DNA from: Alnus glutinosa
Lineage: Eukaryota > Streptophyta > Magnoliopsida > Fagales > Betulaceae
Direction: 5' to 3'
Length of the DNA stretch: 64,000 nt
NCBI RefSeq assembly: GCF_958979055.1
Contig: NC_084887.1
Span: 27,085,544 to 27,149,543 of the forward strand
Shown: one piece after another, positions 34,228 through 45,815 of the stretch
Layout: every line of letters begins with the position of its first letter
How positions within the stretch are numbered: position 1 is the first letter of the stretch
Notes under the pieces: model-generated
Databases searched by the model: none
What the model saw: the letters and a program-made list of their open reading frames with translations, nothing else
What the model was told of the DNA's origin: nothing
Position numbers and translations under genes: made by a program

Positions 34228-34755
34228 GGAATAATTATATTACTGGTCCTTGGGGTATGCCGCATCAAACAAATAAGATGGCGACACTTGTCCATCTGAA
34301 TAAAAAAATATAAGTTTATTAAAAATTAAATAAATAAACTTATTTTTTTTAGGAAAAAAAAGAAAAAAAAAAAAAAAAAAGGGGGAAGGGGTGGCTGGGC
34401 CACCCCCAGTGGCCGTCGAGGACGGCGCGCGGCCTCCACAGAGGCTGGGGGTGGCGCAGGGCCACCGGCCCCTTCCCTTTTTTGTTTTTTTGTTTTTTAA
34501 AAAAATAAATAAATTTATTTATTGTTTAATAAATGTATATTTTTTTATTAAGATGGACACGTGTCGCTATTTTATTGATTTGATGTGGCGCTGATTTGAC
34601 ATTTAACAGAATTTGTCAAAAAAATTAACGGAATTTGACTCTAGGGATCGATTTGTAATTATAGTTTACCATAAAGACTTTTCATGAACTTTTTAAACCA
34701 TAGAGAGTAATTTGTAATTATGACATACTTCAGGGATCAGTGGTGCAATTATTCC
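34228..34755. mobile_element. non-autonomous MULE with GC-rich core, 528 bp
   Basis: A perfect 9-bp duplication TATAGATAA (34219-34227, 34756-34764) flanks GGAATAATTATATTACTGGT ... GTGGTGCAATTATTCC. The arms contain AAGATGGACACGTGTCGC and its counterpart. The core (34380-34480) is GGGGTGGC/GCCACCCC-rich. It shares ends and core with 42244-43008. Confidence 0.9.
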
Positions 34756-36050
34756 TATAGATAATATTGAATGCAGTGAAAGCTATAGACAGATCAAACT
34801 AGAGTAGATTTAGATAGCTTGTGAATGATATAAAGGTGTTTCGAACACGATGCCAGTTTGACAAATTTATTATGTGAAAAAAGAAGTTAATGTTGTAAGT
34901 ACTCCCTTAACTTTTGATAATGAATTCCACATTGATTTCAAGAAAAAAAGAAAAAAGAAACAATAAAGAAAGAAGCACAAACTTGAAGGCAACGGCAATG
35001 AGAAAGTCATCTCATTTGAAGCACATAGAGGAATAATTTGTGAAGATCGATCTTCCATGTTGTGTGTTTATCTGGGGTATATATCCCTTCTTTGTCAATG
35101 ACTGGGAAGTTTGATATCAAAACTTTTTTAAAAGGATTCGCCTCTTGAAATGGTGACTAGAAATATATAGATTGTCCTGTCCCCTTCAAAACTCAAATTG
35201 ATAAGGGTGGGGTTATAATCAAGTGTATGTGATGTGTAGCTTTATATTTCTTCCACCGCAGAGCTAGGCATATCCGCTGTATATTTGCATCTATATATGT
35301 CCCTGTCTGGCCCACTTGTATGCACATTTAAAGCTGCTCCTTAAGGCAGCCATGCATGTCTTCTCCTCTCCAGTACTCAAAACAAAAAACTTCATTGGAA
35401 GTCAAATATTGGACATGATTCGTTTCATGTGTAAGATCACATAATCTAGAAAAGAGATAAGAACAAAAAAAAAGCGACAGAGAATTAAGATAGTTTGGCA
35501 TATAACCTACGTCCACACGTCAAAACTTTTTATTGACTGCATATTTTCTTGATTCATTTGATTGTATACAAGACTACTCTATTTATAGAGAACGAGTCTG
35601 AATGTTACTTATCTCTTTTACTTTTACATTAACAACAATAAATTTAATTTATCATCTTCTAACTCTTGTCTCTTGATTCTTTATTACTCTTGTGTTAACA
35701 TCATGGTCTAAATTTTGTTTCACATATGTTGTCACGTTATTTTCATGCACACCATTAAATGTAATAAAATAAAATATTGACTATAAAATGGATCTCCAAA
35801 ACTTATGGACAGACCAATTACAATTTTGATTAGCAATTATATATGTCATGCATGTGTTGTGACAAGTAGGGGTAACAATTCGTATTCATATATCGAGTTT
35901 GAGTCGTATCGAAGTATGAGTATAAGACGATATATGCCAACTCTAATATGACTAATTTAATTAAATGAGTTAGACCTATCAACCTAATCCGGTCATGTCA
36001 AAAATTAACAATCTTTAATTATGTTGCATGTCGGCTTTAGATCGTAACAA

Positions 36051-36098
<48 letters not shown>

Positions 36099-36381
36099 TT
36101 TATATATGTCAACTTAGCCCCGACCCATTTAATTAAACATGTCAAACTCTTAATCCTTTTAATTTCATGTTAAATTTATATTAAATTTGCAGAATATATA
36201 TATATATATATATCGTGCCAATAGGCAAATTATCATTAATGTTTCACTCAGAATACTCTTAAAACCAAAAAAGAAAATAAAAACCTTAAACCCATCAATA
36301 TTATTACATAACAAAATATAGATTGCCATATATAATCAAAAGAACACATTTAAAACAATTTGGTGTTGAGGAATTGGAATT
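34756..36381. other. no gene recognised
   Basis: AT-rich spacer between a MULE and the B-box gene. Confidence 0.45.
36053..36096. repeat. (TA)n microsatellite
   Basis: A 44-bp TA run. A second short one lies at about 36195-36212. Confidence 0.9.
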
Positions 36382-38499
36382 TCAAGGAGTAGTACTGGTT
36401 ATTCTTGATGATCCAACTTCTGAAAATTCATAGCAGTTAAGATCCTTCGTGTCAAACATCTCATTTAGTAACCAACCAAAGTTGGGTTCAGCTGAGAAGG
36501 AAGCTCTGCTTTCTGTCGACGCAGCCTCAACATTCATTGTCATTGCTGCAGTACTGCTCTCCTTGTCTGCAACGAAATTGAAAGAAGTACTAGTCGACTT
36601 GGGCGAGCTTGAGTTTGTGCTAATCATGTCATTGTTGTTAATTGAAGCTTGAAGGGCGACTTTGACGCCCGTAATAAGAAATCGTTGGTGGGATGATGCG
36701 GAGGGGCTTCCCATGTGGGTTGAAACGTCGCAGTGCTTGCAGAAGAGTGCTCTATCTTCTAAGCAGAAGAAGTACCCATTTCTCTCCTGCATGCATAATT
36801 CACAATTAAGGTTGAATATATAAATAATAATTAAAGGCATAAAGCAAGAAAAATAAGAAAATCTTCTCAACTAGTTCTCCTGTTTATATAATTGAAGAAA
36901 ATATTTTGTCCAAGTGGTTCATTGTGAGCATTTATATTAGGATGGACAGAAATTTGTTACACATTATGTTGTAAGAATTCTTTCAATCCTGTTCTAAAAG
37001 TACTACGTGTCCTTTAAATATGTGAAAATTACATTTTTTTTTTACTAGCCGTAAAAACGCTTACAATGGCCTCTTTATACTTAGTTTGTCTCTATATTTT
37101 TAACAAAAACTACAAATAAGCCCATATAACAGACTTTTTAGCAACTTTTAAACTTAACATTTGTCAGATTTTCTCTTTATATTCAATTAGCAAAAAAGCC
37201 AATGTTATAATGTTTTTTAATAATATTTTTTGCAACCAGTGCCGAAGTAGAGAAAAATAATATTTATGGTATTCGTGATAGTTATTGACATATTGTGAAT
37301 GATTAAAAAATAATATTTATGTAAAGTAGAAAAACATTTAGAAAGTTTGTTGTTTAAAAAAAAAATGAATTCGGCAACAACAGCCAGAATCCGGTGAAAG
37401 TGAGTGAAATCCTGCCAGCCAGTAATGAAATCTTGTCACCGGAAGTTTTTAGCTGTTGGTGATTTTTTTTTTTGTACGAGTCAAACGCAAAAAAAAATAT
37501 TTTCAAGAAAATCATATTTTCTAAAAGATAATTTCGTTAAAAATATTTTATGATGAAAAACATTTTCCGTAGAGCGACAATTTTTTCAAACCAACAATAA
37601 TAGAATATACATTTTCAAACCAACAATTAAGAGGTTGCGAGTAAAACGTAAAGTGACAATTTTCTTTTTTTCAAAAAAAAAAAAAAAATCATTTATGTCT
37701 GAAAAAGGCCACAAAAGAAAAGAAAAGAAAAATGTGGAGGGTACATGAGATGGAGATATCGATCCACCCGGCCTCCATTGCCCCTCTTAACACAGATGGG
37801 AGATAAAGAAGGGGGTGGGTATGGAAGAGGGTGAATCCAAGGGCAGAACTATCTAGAGGCTTGGGAACTTAAAAATGTTTTTCAATTTTATTTTTATTTT
37901 TTATTTTTTTTTGAATTTCATCTCTTCACATCTAAAATCCTAATTCCGCCCAAAAGTGAATCCCTACCCCACATCCACCCCAACATAAAGGCCAAAAGGG
38001 AGTGGTTCATTGGGGGCCTGGGGGTGGAGATTGATCCGGCCACCGTGATTTGGCTTAGGTGATTTTTTTTTTCTTTTAAAAAAAAAAAATTAGTTTTTTC
38101 AACCATTCACATTCAATTTTATTTTCTTTCTCTTTCTCATTAAATATTTTAAAATTAAATCTCGACCCTTATAAAAAAAAAAAAATCCTCCAGTCTTTTT
38201 TTTGGGGGGGGGGAGAGAGCATAATTAGGATGATAGCTAGAGAAATGTTGGTGGCAGATATATACCTGGCAGATATGACATGGAGGGAGCTGCGCATGCG
38301 AAGGGGAGGAGGAAGTCAAGCTCGAGGATGATGATGTTGATGAGGGATTACTTTTGAGGAGAAGAAGGCGCTCGTGCTTTAGTGAGAGCTTGTTAGCAGC
38401 ATGGACATTGTGGTCGCATCTCCTGCATAGAACCGCCTCATCTGCACAACATAGCACCTCTGCCTCCACTTTCTCGCACACCTCACATTGTATTTTCAT
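36382..38499 (-). CDS. two-B-box zinc finger protein (BBX20-25 type)
   Basis: Two minus-strand exons, 38499-38266 (78 codons) and 36786-36382 (134 codons plus stop), joined by a 1479-bp GT-AG intron, give 212 residues. The first B-box starts MKIQCEVCEKVEAEVLCCAD and continues ALCRRCDHNVHAANKLSLKH. The second spans the exon junction (PPCHIC-Q/ERNGYFFCLED ... FCKHCDVSTHM ... SSHQRFLITGVKV). All zinc-ligand Cys/His positions appear present. There is no CCT domain, so this is the double-B-box class that acts with HY5 and COP1 in light signalling and shade or heat responses. An upstream in-frame ATG (38523, MEEKGKIN) exists, but family members start at MKI. The ER-HSP20 gene lies 5 kb away on the other strand. 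The intron is long for the family but holds no element with readable ends. Confidence 0.92.
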
Positions 38500-38617
38500 A
38501 TTAATTTTCCCCTTCTCCTCCACCTCCTGGCCGGCCTCCTCGAGCCTTAAGATGATCGATCAGTAAGACTACTACTAGCTAGCTGTATAATTACCTCGAC
38601 CTATGTATTGTTAATTT

Positions 38618-38652
<35 letters not shown>

Positions 38653-40228
38653 CTGCAATTAATAGATTCTTGGGTATTTCTTATATAAATTCGAGTCTTC
38701 TAGGATTTGCAGTCATCTGCCATACGGTGATATCAGTTGGAAAGGGACCACACGTATATGGATACAGGATACGGCTCTGGCATGGAGCAGATTTGGGTTT
38801 GGCGGTCAAACCCCGGCCCCCGTCAATCCATCTTCTCTTGCATGCTACTTTGCTTACTTGTCAGTGAATTGGTATGGGAATGGAATGGGAGACTGCAAAT
38901 CTTCCCACCATGCCTTCGATCTTTTTAGTGCATGTATATCTTTGATATATATATGCACGCACCTACTGCATGCCAAAAACATTAGATTCGATATGGCCCT
39001 GTATATATCTTCCACAACTTGACCTTTTGTTACTCCAAGAGGCGACTGTATCATGGTCATGGGAATGTGGGATAGCTAGGCTCTTGTTTAGGTTCCTTTT
39101 CTTTTTGGAGCCAATAAATGCCTCCCATTCTCCTCCTTATCATTCTTTCATTTGGAGGTTTTTTTTTTTTTTTTTAGTTTGAAGGATAATGATGAAACAA
39201 TGAGAAGGTTTGAAACTGTTTAAACTCAAGAACAATGCTAAACCTCTCCGATAGCAATGAAAGTCATGACTTATGGGGCTTATATAGAAGGGGAGAAAAT
39301 TGAAGTTTTTAGGCTAAGTCAGCTAAGTTTAAAACGGTACGTTTACCCCAGTCTCGTTCGAAAGAAAATAAGTTTTGTTCAAACAAGATCTAGGATTTCA
39401 CAACTTTCTTGAGTGGCGATCAAACATGATTCAAACGAGACTACAATTGAGACTGGCTAGAAGTGCCTTTAAAACTCGTTCGAACAGGATACAATCGAGG
39501 AATTTGGAAAATTGTTCTTGAATTATCTTCATGTTCTCGTTCGAACGTCTTTCAAATATGCTTACGATCAAAATGGAACTTTTGTAAAAACTTGATGCAC
39601 ATTCTTGTTTGATCCAGAGTCATCTCATTTGAATGAGATCTTTAGTCTCTTAATTCCAACAGATCGAACATGTGATATTTGGTCTAGGCAATTTCTTAAA
39701 GTTTGGCATGCATCACGAGTTTTTTGTTTATTTTAAAAAAACTATTATTGATTTTTGGATATTCAAAAACGTTAGTCTGATTAGCCATTAAATTCAGGCT
39801 CTGATACCACTTGACGTAACAAACGGTGAAGAAAGAAGACTAACAGAAGCTTCATCTTCTGATCGAAAAAAAAAACTGAAGAACACAAATATGCGAGAAT
39901 GAAAATTTTCTGGTGATTCAAATGTGCCTACTATTATACAAACAGTAGAATAAATATTACATTGGTAGAAATAAAAAAAGGAAAATAGATGCCTTAAAAC
40001 GAGTGAAACTACCCAAAGCAAAGATAAACTAATTATGGAAAATAGAAAATCAAAAGATACGTACATTTAAAGGAGAGAACTTTGGCGTTGAAAAAAATTG
40101 ATTTCAGCAAGATTTTCTTTCCTTCTCGGTGATGATCGCTCCTGTGAGCATCCAGGGAAGCTTTGCTGCAAACTCGTCTAGACAGGGGTTGCACTCGAGC
40201 CTCTCGGGAAGTCTTTCAGGGGTGCTGC
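38500..40228. other. upstream of B-box gene; retroelement remnant
   Basis: Promoter side of the B-box gene, with a TA run at 38620-38651. At 39797-39810 GCTCTGATACCACT is an antisense PBS-like motif, so 39.2-40.2 kb may be remains of an LTR element. Repeated GTTCGAAC-type words occur at 39350-39620. Confidence 0.45.
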
Positions 40229-40727
40229 TGTAACGACCCAAGGAAAATCGTTAACCACATTTGCGTTATCACTTCGAAATGATTAGTCAATTTGGAGCTT
40301 TTTTAGAATTCCTTATAAAGTCCAGTTTCACTTAATAACTAGGCAACGTGGAACTTAACACTTATAACTATTTTTATAAACCACTCACTTTATGTGGGTT
40401 ACTCATCTTCCCAATATGGGACCTGGGTGTTATAAACTCCTGACGCCTTCGTCAGGGCCACGTCATGCAGCGCTTCAGTACCACATAGCCTGCCATTACT
40501 AGGTGGCTCTGATACCATTTGTAACGACCAAAGAAAAAGCGATAACTACATTTGCACTATCACCTCAAAATGACTAGTCAATTTAGAGCTTTCCTAAAAT
40601 TCCTTATAAAGCCCAGTTTCACTTAGTAAGTAGGCAATGTGGGACTTAGTATCCATTAATATCTTTAAAAACTACTCACTCTATGTGAGTTATTCATCTC
40701 TTCTCAATATGGGACCGAGGTGTTACA
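40229..40727 (-). mobile_element. complete TRIM, both LTRs present
   Basis: LTRs 40229-40434 (206 bp) and 40520-40727 (208 bp) begin TGTAACG.CC and end in TTATA or TTACA on the plus strand and align along their length. The 85-bp interior has PBS-like ATGGTATCAGAGCC (minus strand, 40518-40505) directly next to the right LTR, so orientation is minus. There is no coding capacity and no 5S-like block, so it is a TRIM other than Cassandra. Flanking 5-mers GCTGC/ACCGC do not match well. Confidence 0.85.
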
Positions 40728-41689
40728 ACCGCGCAGTTGCAACCTCGTTCGGACGGTGATGCAACTTAGGAGCTCGAAGGCTTAGTCAACAGTACTTGGA
40801 TGCAACCCTTGTCAAGACGGTGTTGTGGCCGAGTCACTCTGCCCTCCAATCTTGCCGTGGGGTTATTCTACATCAGTCGCCCCGACTTAGAAGGAACTCG
40901 TCCTAGAATTTAGACCTATTTACGCTTCATTCAAAGGATCGTACTCAAAGATATTATTAGCAATGGTGAACATAAGTGAAATTGCCATGTCTTCTAGAAA
41001 ACTGATGATGGAAGCATTGTCGTTAATCTTCTTGAGCACTCGATATGGGCCATACTTTTGTGAAGGGAAATGATAGACAAGGGACGGTTATCCGTCCCTT
41101 GTCCATCTTTTATTATTAAAATAATACATTTTAATAGTAAAAGATGAAAAAATTAGACATGATAAATGAAAAAAAATATAAAATGCATTATTTTAATAAT
41201 AAAAGATGGACAGAAGACGGACAACCGTCCCCCGTCTATCATTTTCCTTTTGTAAATTTATAAATAAACAAGACAATCAATGGCATCCTCTTTAGCATTC
41301 TAAATGTGCTTCTCTAGGATCAAGAGACTTGGCTATTATACCACTTTATTGAAAATTGAAGAACACACACTAAGAGAGAGAATAAGAATGGAAGACCAAA
41401 AAAAAAAAACTGGAAACTAGTAGAGGACTTTGGTTCTTTTATTCAACTCGATCAAAATGACTCGCTGACATGAGTATTTACAGACTACAAAGGATCCTTC
41501 TAGGTTCTAACATTAACTTCACTCATTTCCATCACATATAACTCCAAATTACATTATAAATTCTAATTAACTCCCACATGTAGAATAAATCTTATGTAAC
41601 TCCATATAACTCCTACATGTAAAATAAATATCATGTACGTAAATCTTACACGCTTGAAAAACCAAAGGAACGTGGTAGCCAAACGAGTA
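40728..41689. other. no gene recognised
   Basis: Spacer with a 41065-41250 inverted repeat (GACAAGGGACGGTTATCCGT ... GGACAACCGTCCCCCGTCTATC), probably a small degenerate MITE. Otherwise nothing. Confidence 0.45.
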
Positions 41690-42074
41690 GTAACGGAGCT
41701 TTGGCAGCTTTACACGCCGTTGAGTTCTGTAGAGAAATGGGTTTTAATGATATTATTTTGGAGGGAGATACCCAGCAGATTGTAATGGCGATTAAAGTGG
41801 ACAGAAATAATTGATGCTAAGTTGGACATATAGTTGATGAAATTAAAGAGGGTTTGCGTCTTATATGATCATGGAGCGTCGTACATGTTAAGAGAAGTGC
41901 GAATGCGTCCGTTCATACCATAGCTCGAGAGACTATTTTGTGTGTTATAGATAGTGTTTGGGTTGAAGAAACTCTAACTTGTATTTGTGATATTGTAGGC
42001 AGGGATTTTTTATGTCCCTAGCTGATTTGATGTTTTTTCTAATAAAAGTTTCAACTTTTGTTAAAAAAAAAAAA
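41690..42074 (+). mobile_element. LINE 3' end: RNase H domain and A tail
   Basis: Reads ALAALHAVEFCREMGFNDII, LEGDTQQIVMAIK, HIVDEIKEGLRLI and HVKRSANASVHTIARETI across two stop codons. This is the RNase-H-like C-terminal domain of plant L1-type elements, followed by a 3' UTR and a 14-base A tail. It is 5'-truncated. Confidence 0.85.
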
Positions 42075-42243
42075 AGACACAAACTCTTAAAAGACACTTA
42101 GTAACATAGAAGAATATTAAATTATTGTAATTAATCTTATTATTCAACATGTTACCCTTTTATCTCTACTATATGACGTGGCACGCATTTTAAAAAAAAA
42201 ATAACAGCATGTATAATACACTATTAGATATATTAATTTTAAA

Positions 42244-43008
42244 GGAATAATTGCATCATTAGTTCCTGTGGTTGTCATAAATTACAAATCATTATCTATG
42301 GTATCAATATGAATTTAGAGATTTCAGTGGTTTGCTTAGTTTACTAATCAATCTCTACAGTCAAATTTCGTTAAAAATTTTAAGAGATTCCGTTAAACGC
42401 CACGTAAGCGCCTATAAGATGGTGACACGTGTCCATCTTAATAAAAAAAATATAAATATATTAAAAAAAATGAGAAAAAAAAAAAAGAAGCAAAGGGGTG
42501 GCTTGGCCACCCCTACCCAATAGGGGTGGCCACGCGCCACCCCCGGCCACCCCTAGCAACCACCCCCAGTGGCCTAGGGGTGGCCAACGGGCCACTCCAA
42601 ATGCATTTCGGGGTGGCCACACGCCACCCCCTGACCACTGGGTGGCCGCGCGGTGACCCCCGACTTCCTTGGGTGTGGCCGCGCAGCCATCCCCAAATCC
42701 TGGGGGTTGGCAGCCACTTCTTTGCTTTTTTTTTTTTTTTTTAAAAAAAAAAAAATTAAATTAAATTATTTATTTTTTAATATATTTATATTATTTATTA
42801 AGATGGACACGTGTCACTATTTTATTGGCTGGCGTGGCACTTATGTGGCGTTTAACAGAATCTGTCAAAATTTTTAACGGAATTTAATTTCAATGATCGA
42901 TTTGTAAATTAAACTAACCACAGGAATCTCTGAATTAATGTTAATACCACAAGAAATGATTTGTAATTTAAGCCGATCGACCACATAGATCAATAGTGCA
43001 ATTATCTC
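42244..43008. mobile_element. non-autonomous MULE with GC-rich core, 765 bp
   Basis: A perfect 9-bp duplication AATTTTAAA (42235-42243, 43009-43017) flanks GGAATAATTGCATCATTAGT ... AATAGTGCAATTATCTC. Long arms share GATGG(A/T)GACACGTGTCCATC-type text. The core (about 42495-42716) is very GC-rich with many GGGGTGGCC/GGCCACCCC palindromes. It is the same family as 34228-34755. Confidence 0.9.
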
Positions 43009-43194
43009 AATTTTAAATCTTAACCATGAAATTTTCATGTACGTTTCAGTAACTTTAATATAAGATGAGATAAGGCGATGATGAGTTGTGTTAATATCAT
43101 AAAATAAACGATGATGGTTGTGGAACATGACATGAAGCGTCTGGAACATGTTGGAAACACCTTGCACCCTCCTCTGTATACTCAGCTAATTTCC

Positions 43195-43415
43195 CAAACA
43201 AAATCAACCTGGAACCTTCCACATTTCTCTACACCCCTCCAGAGTCCAACACGCACATCTTTTACTTTTCCCCTTCCCAATATAAACAGCGTAGCACCCC
43301 CTCGCTCTTCAGAAGTTAGAATCACAGAGAGCACGCTACAACGCTCGTAATCCAGCAATATCAGCGTTCTTCCACTTACCAAAACCTCTGAAGTTAACGG
43401 AAAAAAAAGAGAGAA
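43195..43415 (+). promoter_or_regulatory. promoter of ER small heat-shock protein gene, copy 1
   Basis: TATA box CCAATATAAACAG (43278-43290). GGAACCTTCC (43211-43220) fits a two-unit heat-shock element (GAAnnTTC). The same layout occurs upstream of copy 2 (ATATAAATAG at 52301, GGAACCTTTCC at about 52237), so the promoter was duplicated with the gene. Confidence 0.65.
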
Positions 43416-44009
43416 ATGAGAGCACAAGCACAAGCACAACAAGTTGTCCTCGCTTTGTTTCTCCTACTCTTTCTTAATGTTCAGTTCTCCAATGGGTCTT
43501 TTCTGCCACTCGTAGATCGTCCGGGGGGTATGTTGGCTGATTTCTGGGCAGACCCGTTCCGAGTGTTGGAACATATCCCATTTGGGCTCGACAGGGACGA
43601 CAACGCCGTGGCACTCTCTCCTGCCAGGGTCGACTGGAAGGAGACGCCAGAAGGCCACGTTATCATGCTGGACGTGCCCGGGCTGAGGAAGGAGGAGCTA
43701 AAGATCGAAGTGGAGAACCGGGTGCTGAGAGTAAGCGGAGAGAGGAAGAGGGAAGAGGAGAAGAAAGGGGATCATTGGCACCGGGTGGAGAGATCGTATG
43801 GCAAGTTTTGGAGGCAGTTCCGGTTGCCGGAGAACGTGGACTTGGATTCTGTGAAGCCCAAGTTGGAGAACGGGGTGCTCACTATGTCATTGGCCAAGTT
43901 GTCCCCCGACAAGATCAAGGGTCCCAAGGTAGTTAGCATTGCTGGAGAAGAGGACCATGAACCTGCTAAGCTCAGGAGCGGTGAGGCTGAGGCCAAGCAG
44001 GAGCTCTAA
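43416..44009 (+). CDS. ER-resident small heat-shock protein (HSP22-type), copy 1
   Basis: Single exon, 197 residues. An N-terminal signal peptide ([19 protein letters not shown]) is followed by [16 protein letters not shown] and the alpha-crystallin domain (about residues 70-165; [70 protein letters not shown]). A V-x-I tail motif (VVSI) follows. The C-terminus KQEL is a KDEL-like retrieval signal, so the chaperone stays in the ER lumen, where sHSPs hold unfolded proteins during heat stress. Length and order fit plant HSP22.0 proteins. A near-identical paralogue lies 9 kb downstream in the same orientation, within a duplicated block. Confidence 0.95.
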   Translation: MRAQAQAQQVVLALFLLLFLNVQFSNGSFLPLVDRPGGMLADFWADPFRVLEHIPFGLDRDDNAVALSPARVDWKETPEGHVIMLDVPGLRKEELKIEVENRVLRVSGERKREEEKKGDHWHRVERSYGKFWRQFRLPENVDLDSVKPKLENGVLTMSLAKLSPDKIKGPKVVSIAGEEDHEPAKLRSGEAEAKQEL

Positions 44010-44020
44010 ACTTTTTAACA

Positions 44021-44340
44021 TCTTTTGAGTTACCGCACTATGTTTGTGGCTTGTGAGTGAATAAAGGGTTTCACTTGATCTTGATCTTTCTTCTTTCTTT
44101 CTTTTTTTGTTGTGTTGTTACAGCGTCTGATGATCGATGAAATCTATCTCTTCTACTTTCTACTAAAATTTCCTTATATATCTTTTGAGTTACCGCACTA
44201 TGTTTGTGGCTTGTGAGTGAATAAAGGGTTTCACTTGATCTTGATCTTTCTTCTTTCTTTTTTTTTTTGTTGTGTTGTTACAGCGTCTGATGATCGATGA
44301 AATCTATCTCTTCTACTTTCTACTAAAATTTCCTTATATA
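44021..44340 (+). repeat. 160-bp tandem duplication in HSP 3' region
   Basis: Positions 44021-44180 and 44181-44340 are near-identical (start TCTTTTGAGTTACCGCACTA, end TTTCCTTATATA). Each carries a polyadenylation-signal-like GTGAATAAAGGG. Copy 2 of the gene has the unit only once. Confidence 0.92.
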
Positions 44341-44639
44341 TATATATATATATGTGGTTAATTAGCAGTTCCTTAAGTTGTTCTTTCTTTCTATCACTTC
44401 TTTTGACCGAATTTCTTGGGTTAATAGCATGACAGTACTGCTTCGTTAAGCACAGGATGACCTTCCATCCTGCAACTGACTCTTGGTTGTTTCAGCTGGC
44501 TTTATCAAAACTTCATATAAAATTTAACTCCCAATTGCACAAGTCCTGAATGTGGATTCTGTGCGAAGAGCTAGGAGTCAATTTATCTCACTAATTTCTC
44601 TACTTTCTTTTTTGGCAAGCAATTTCTGAGATGTAAAGT

Positions 44640-45005
44640 CCATAAGAATGCAATATCTTTTTGTCTCATTTGGATGGTCAGAAACAACCAGATTCGCAAG
44701 GATTCCCAATCCCGACCCACCGACTCTTCCAAAGCAAACAAACTCCACTAGTCCATCCCATCCCATCTTAAAGTCTGGAAAGCCTTCATTCTCAAATTCA
44801 TCCCCCATCATCCCCACCACCACCTCAAAGTTAACTTGGACACCCCCATTCGCACATCTCACTCAGCCCTCGCTGCCGTTGTCACAAATTCTTAAGGGTC
44901 CATTATTTTTGCCTCATCTACATTGGGTTCCCCGTGCGACCCTTGCAGCCCTCCATGCAATAAAATAAGCCCAAGCACTACACCGTCAGCACTTAATCTT
45001 AAGAG

Positions 45006-45008
<3 letters not shown>
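44640..45008 (+). mobile_element. LINE RNase H remnant, duplicated with the HSP block
   Basis: Reads VNLDTPIRTSHSALAAVVTN, then GSIIFASSTLGSPCDP, the start of the LINE RNase H domain, with stops. The same remnant follows HSP copy 2 (53640-54280). Confidence 0.7.
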
Positions 45009-45041
<33 letters not shown>

Positions 45042-45480
45042 TTTAAACAAGTTCTATCATTGATTGAGAAAAACTGATCCCCAACAGAATCTAGGGATTA
45101 CATTGTTTCCTAAGTACAATTTTGGCAATACATCTAGGAATATCTTTTAGTCATACATTATCTAAACTATAACATGAAGCCTCCTTAGCCAAAATATGAG
45201 CCGCATCATTATACAACCGAGAAATGTGAACTACATAAGCACAACGAAGAAATCTCATCTCCATTCTACTACTATCTACAAAATGGTCAATTCTAGAGAA
45301 ATTAGGGGATGTATCAGTAATGACCTTTACAACCAGCAATGCATCCCCTTCAAAGATATATAACATCAAAAAATCTCATTTCTTTGCAAAAAATGATAGC
45401 TTTAAGAACTGTCATAACTTCAGCCACCAAGGGATCAACAACCACATATTTAGCCATACAACGTGCCCCCAAAAAACACC
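45009..45480 (-). mobile_element. second LINE 3' end, inserted in the remnant
   Basis: The minus strand reads the LINE RNase H end (FEGDALLVVKVITDT, CAYVVHISRLYNDAAHILAKEA), with its A tail seen as T28 at 45009-45036. Flanks AGAGAGATT (left) and AGAGGGATT (right, about 45483) are a probable target duplication. The insertion is absent from the corresponding place after HSP copy 2. Confidence 0.8.
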
Positions 45481-45629
45481 CTAGAGGGATTCTTTATTTG
45501 TACGTTATAGTTAGTCTCCAGAAACTACGTCCCCACCACTAATTGGAGAATTGTGCCCATTATTTTTTATACTCTTAGTCTCCTCGATCAACTGCTGAAC
45601 TGTTACTAAGATTGATAGGATTGCATATT

Positions 45630-45815
45630 GTCCTTTAAAAAAAAAAAAAAAAAAAAAAAACCTCTAGTTTTTCTGGGAGAGAGAGCTAGCATTAGGATGA
45701 TAGAGAAATGGGAATGTTGGTGGCAGATATGACATGGAGGGAGCTGCGCATGCGAAGAGGAGGAGGAAGTCGAGCTCGAGGATGATGATGATGATGATCA
45801 ATAAGACTACTACTG
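45630..45815 (-). pseudogene. B-box gene fragment (decayed second copy)
   Basis: About 150 bp aligns with the exon 1/intron 1 border of the B-box gene (38180-38340) and then jumps to the sequence just upstream of that gene (38548-38575, AAGACTACTACT). Shared blocks include GACATGGAGGGAGCTGCGCA and GAGCTCGAGGATGATGATG-type text. Most of exon 1, including the first B-box and the ATG, is deleted. The exon's splice donor is also lost by a deletion between GGCAGATAT repeats. The orientation is the same as the intact gene. Confidence 0.85.

Noticed and set aside
42526-42744. Open frame over the GC-rich MULE core
   Set aside because: Translation is a by-product of GGGGTGGCC repeats (Pro/Arg/Gly-rich), frame-independent and inside a non-autonomous element.
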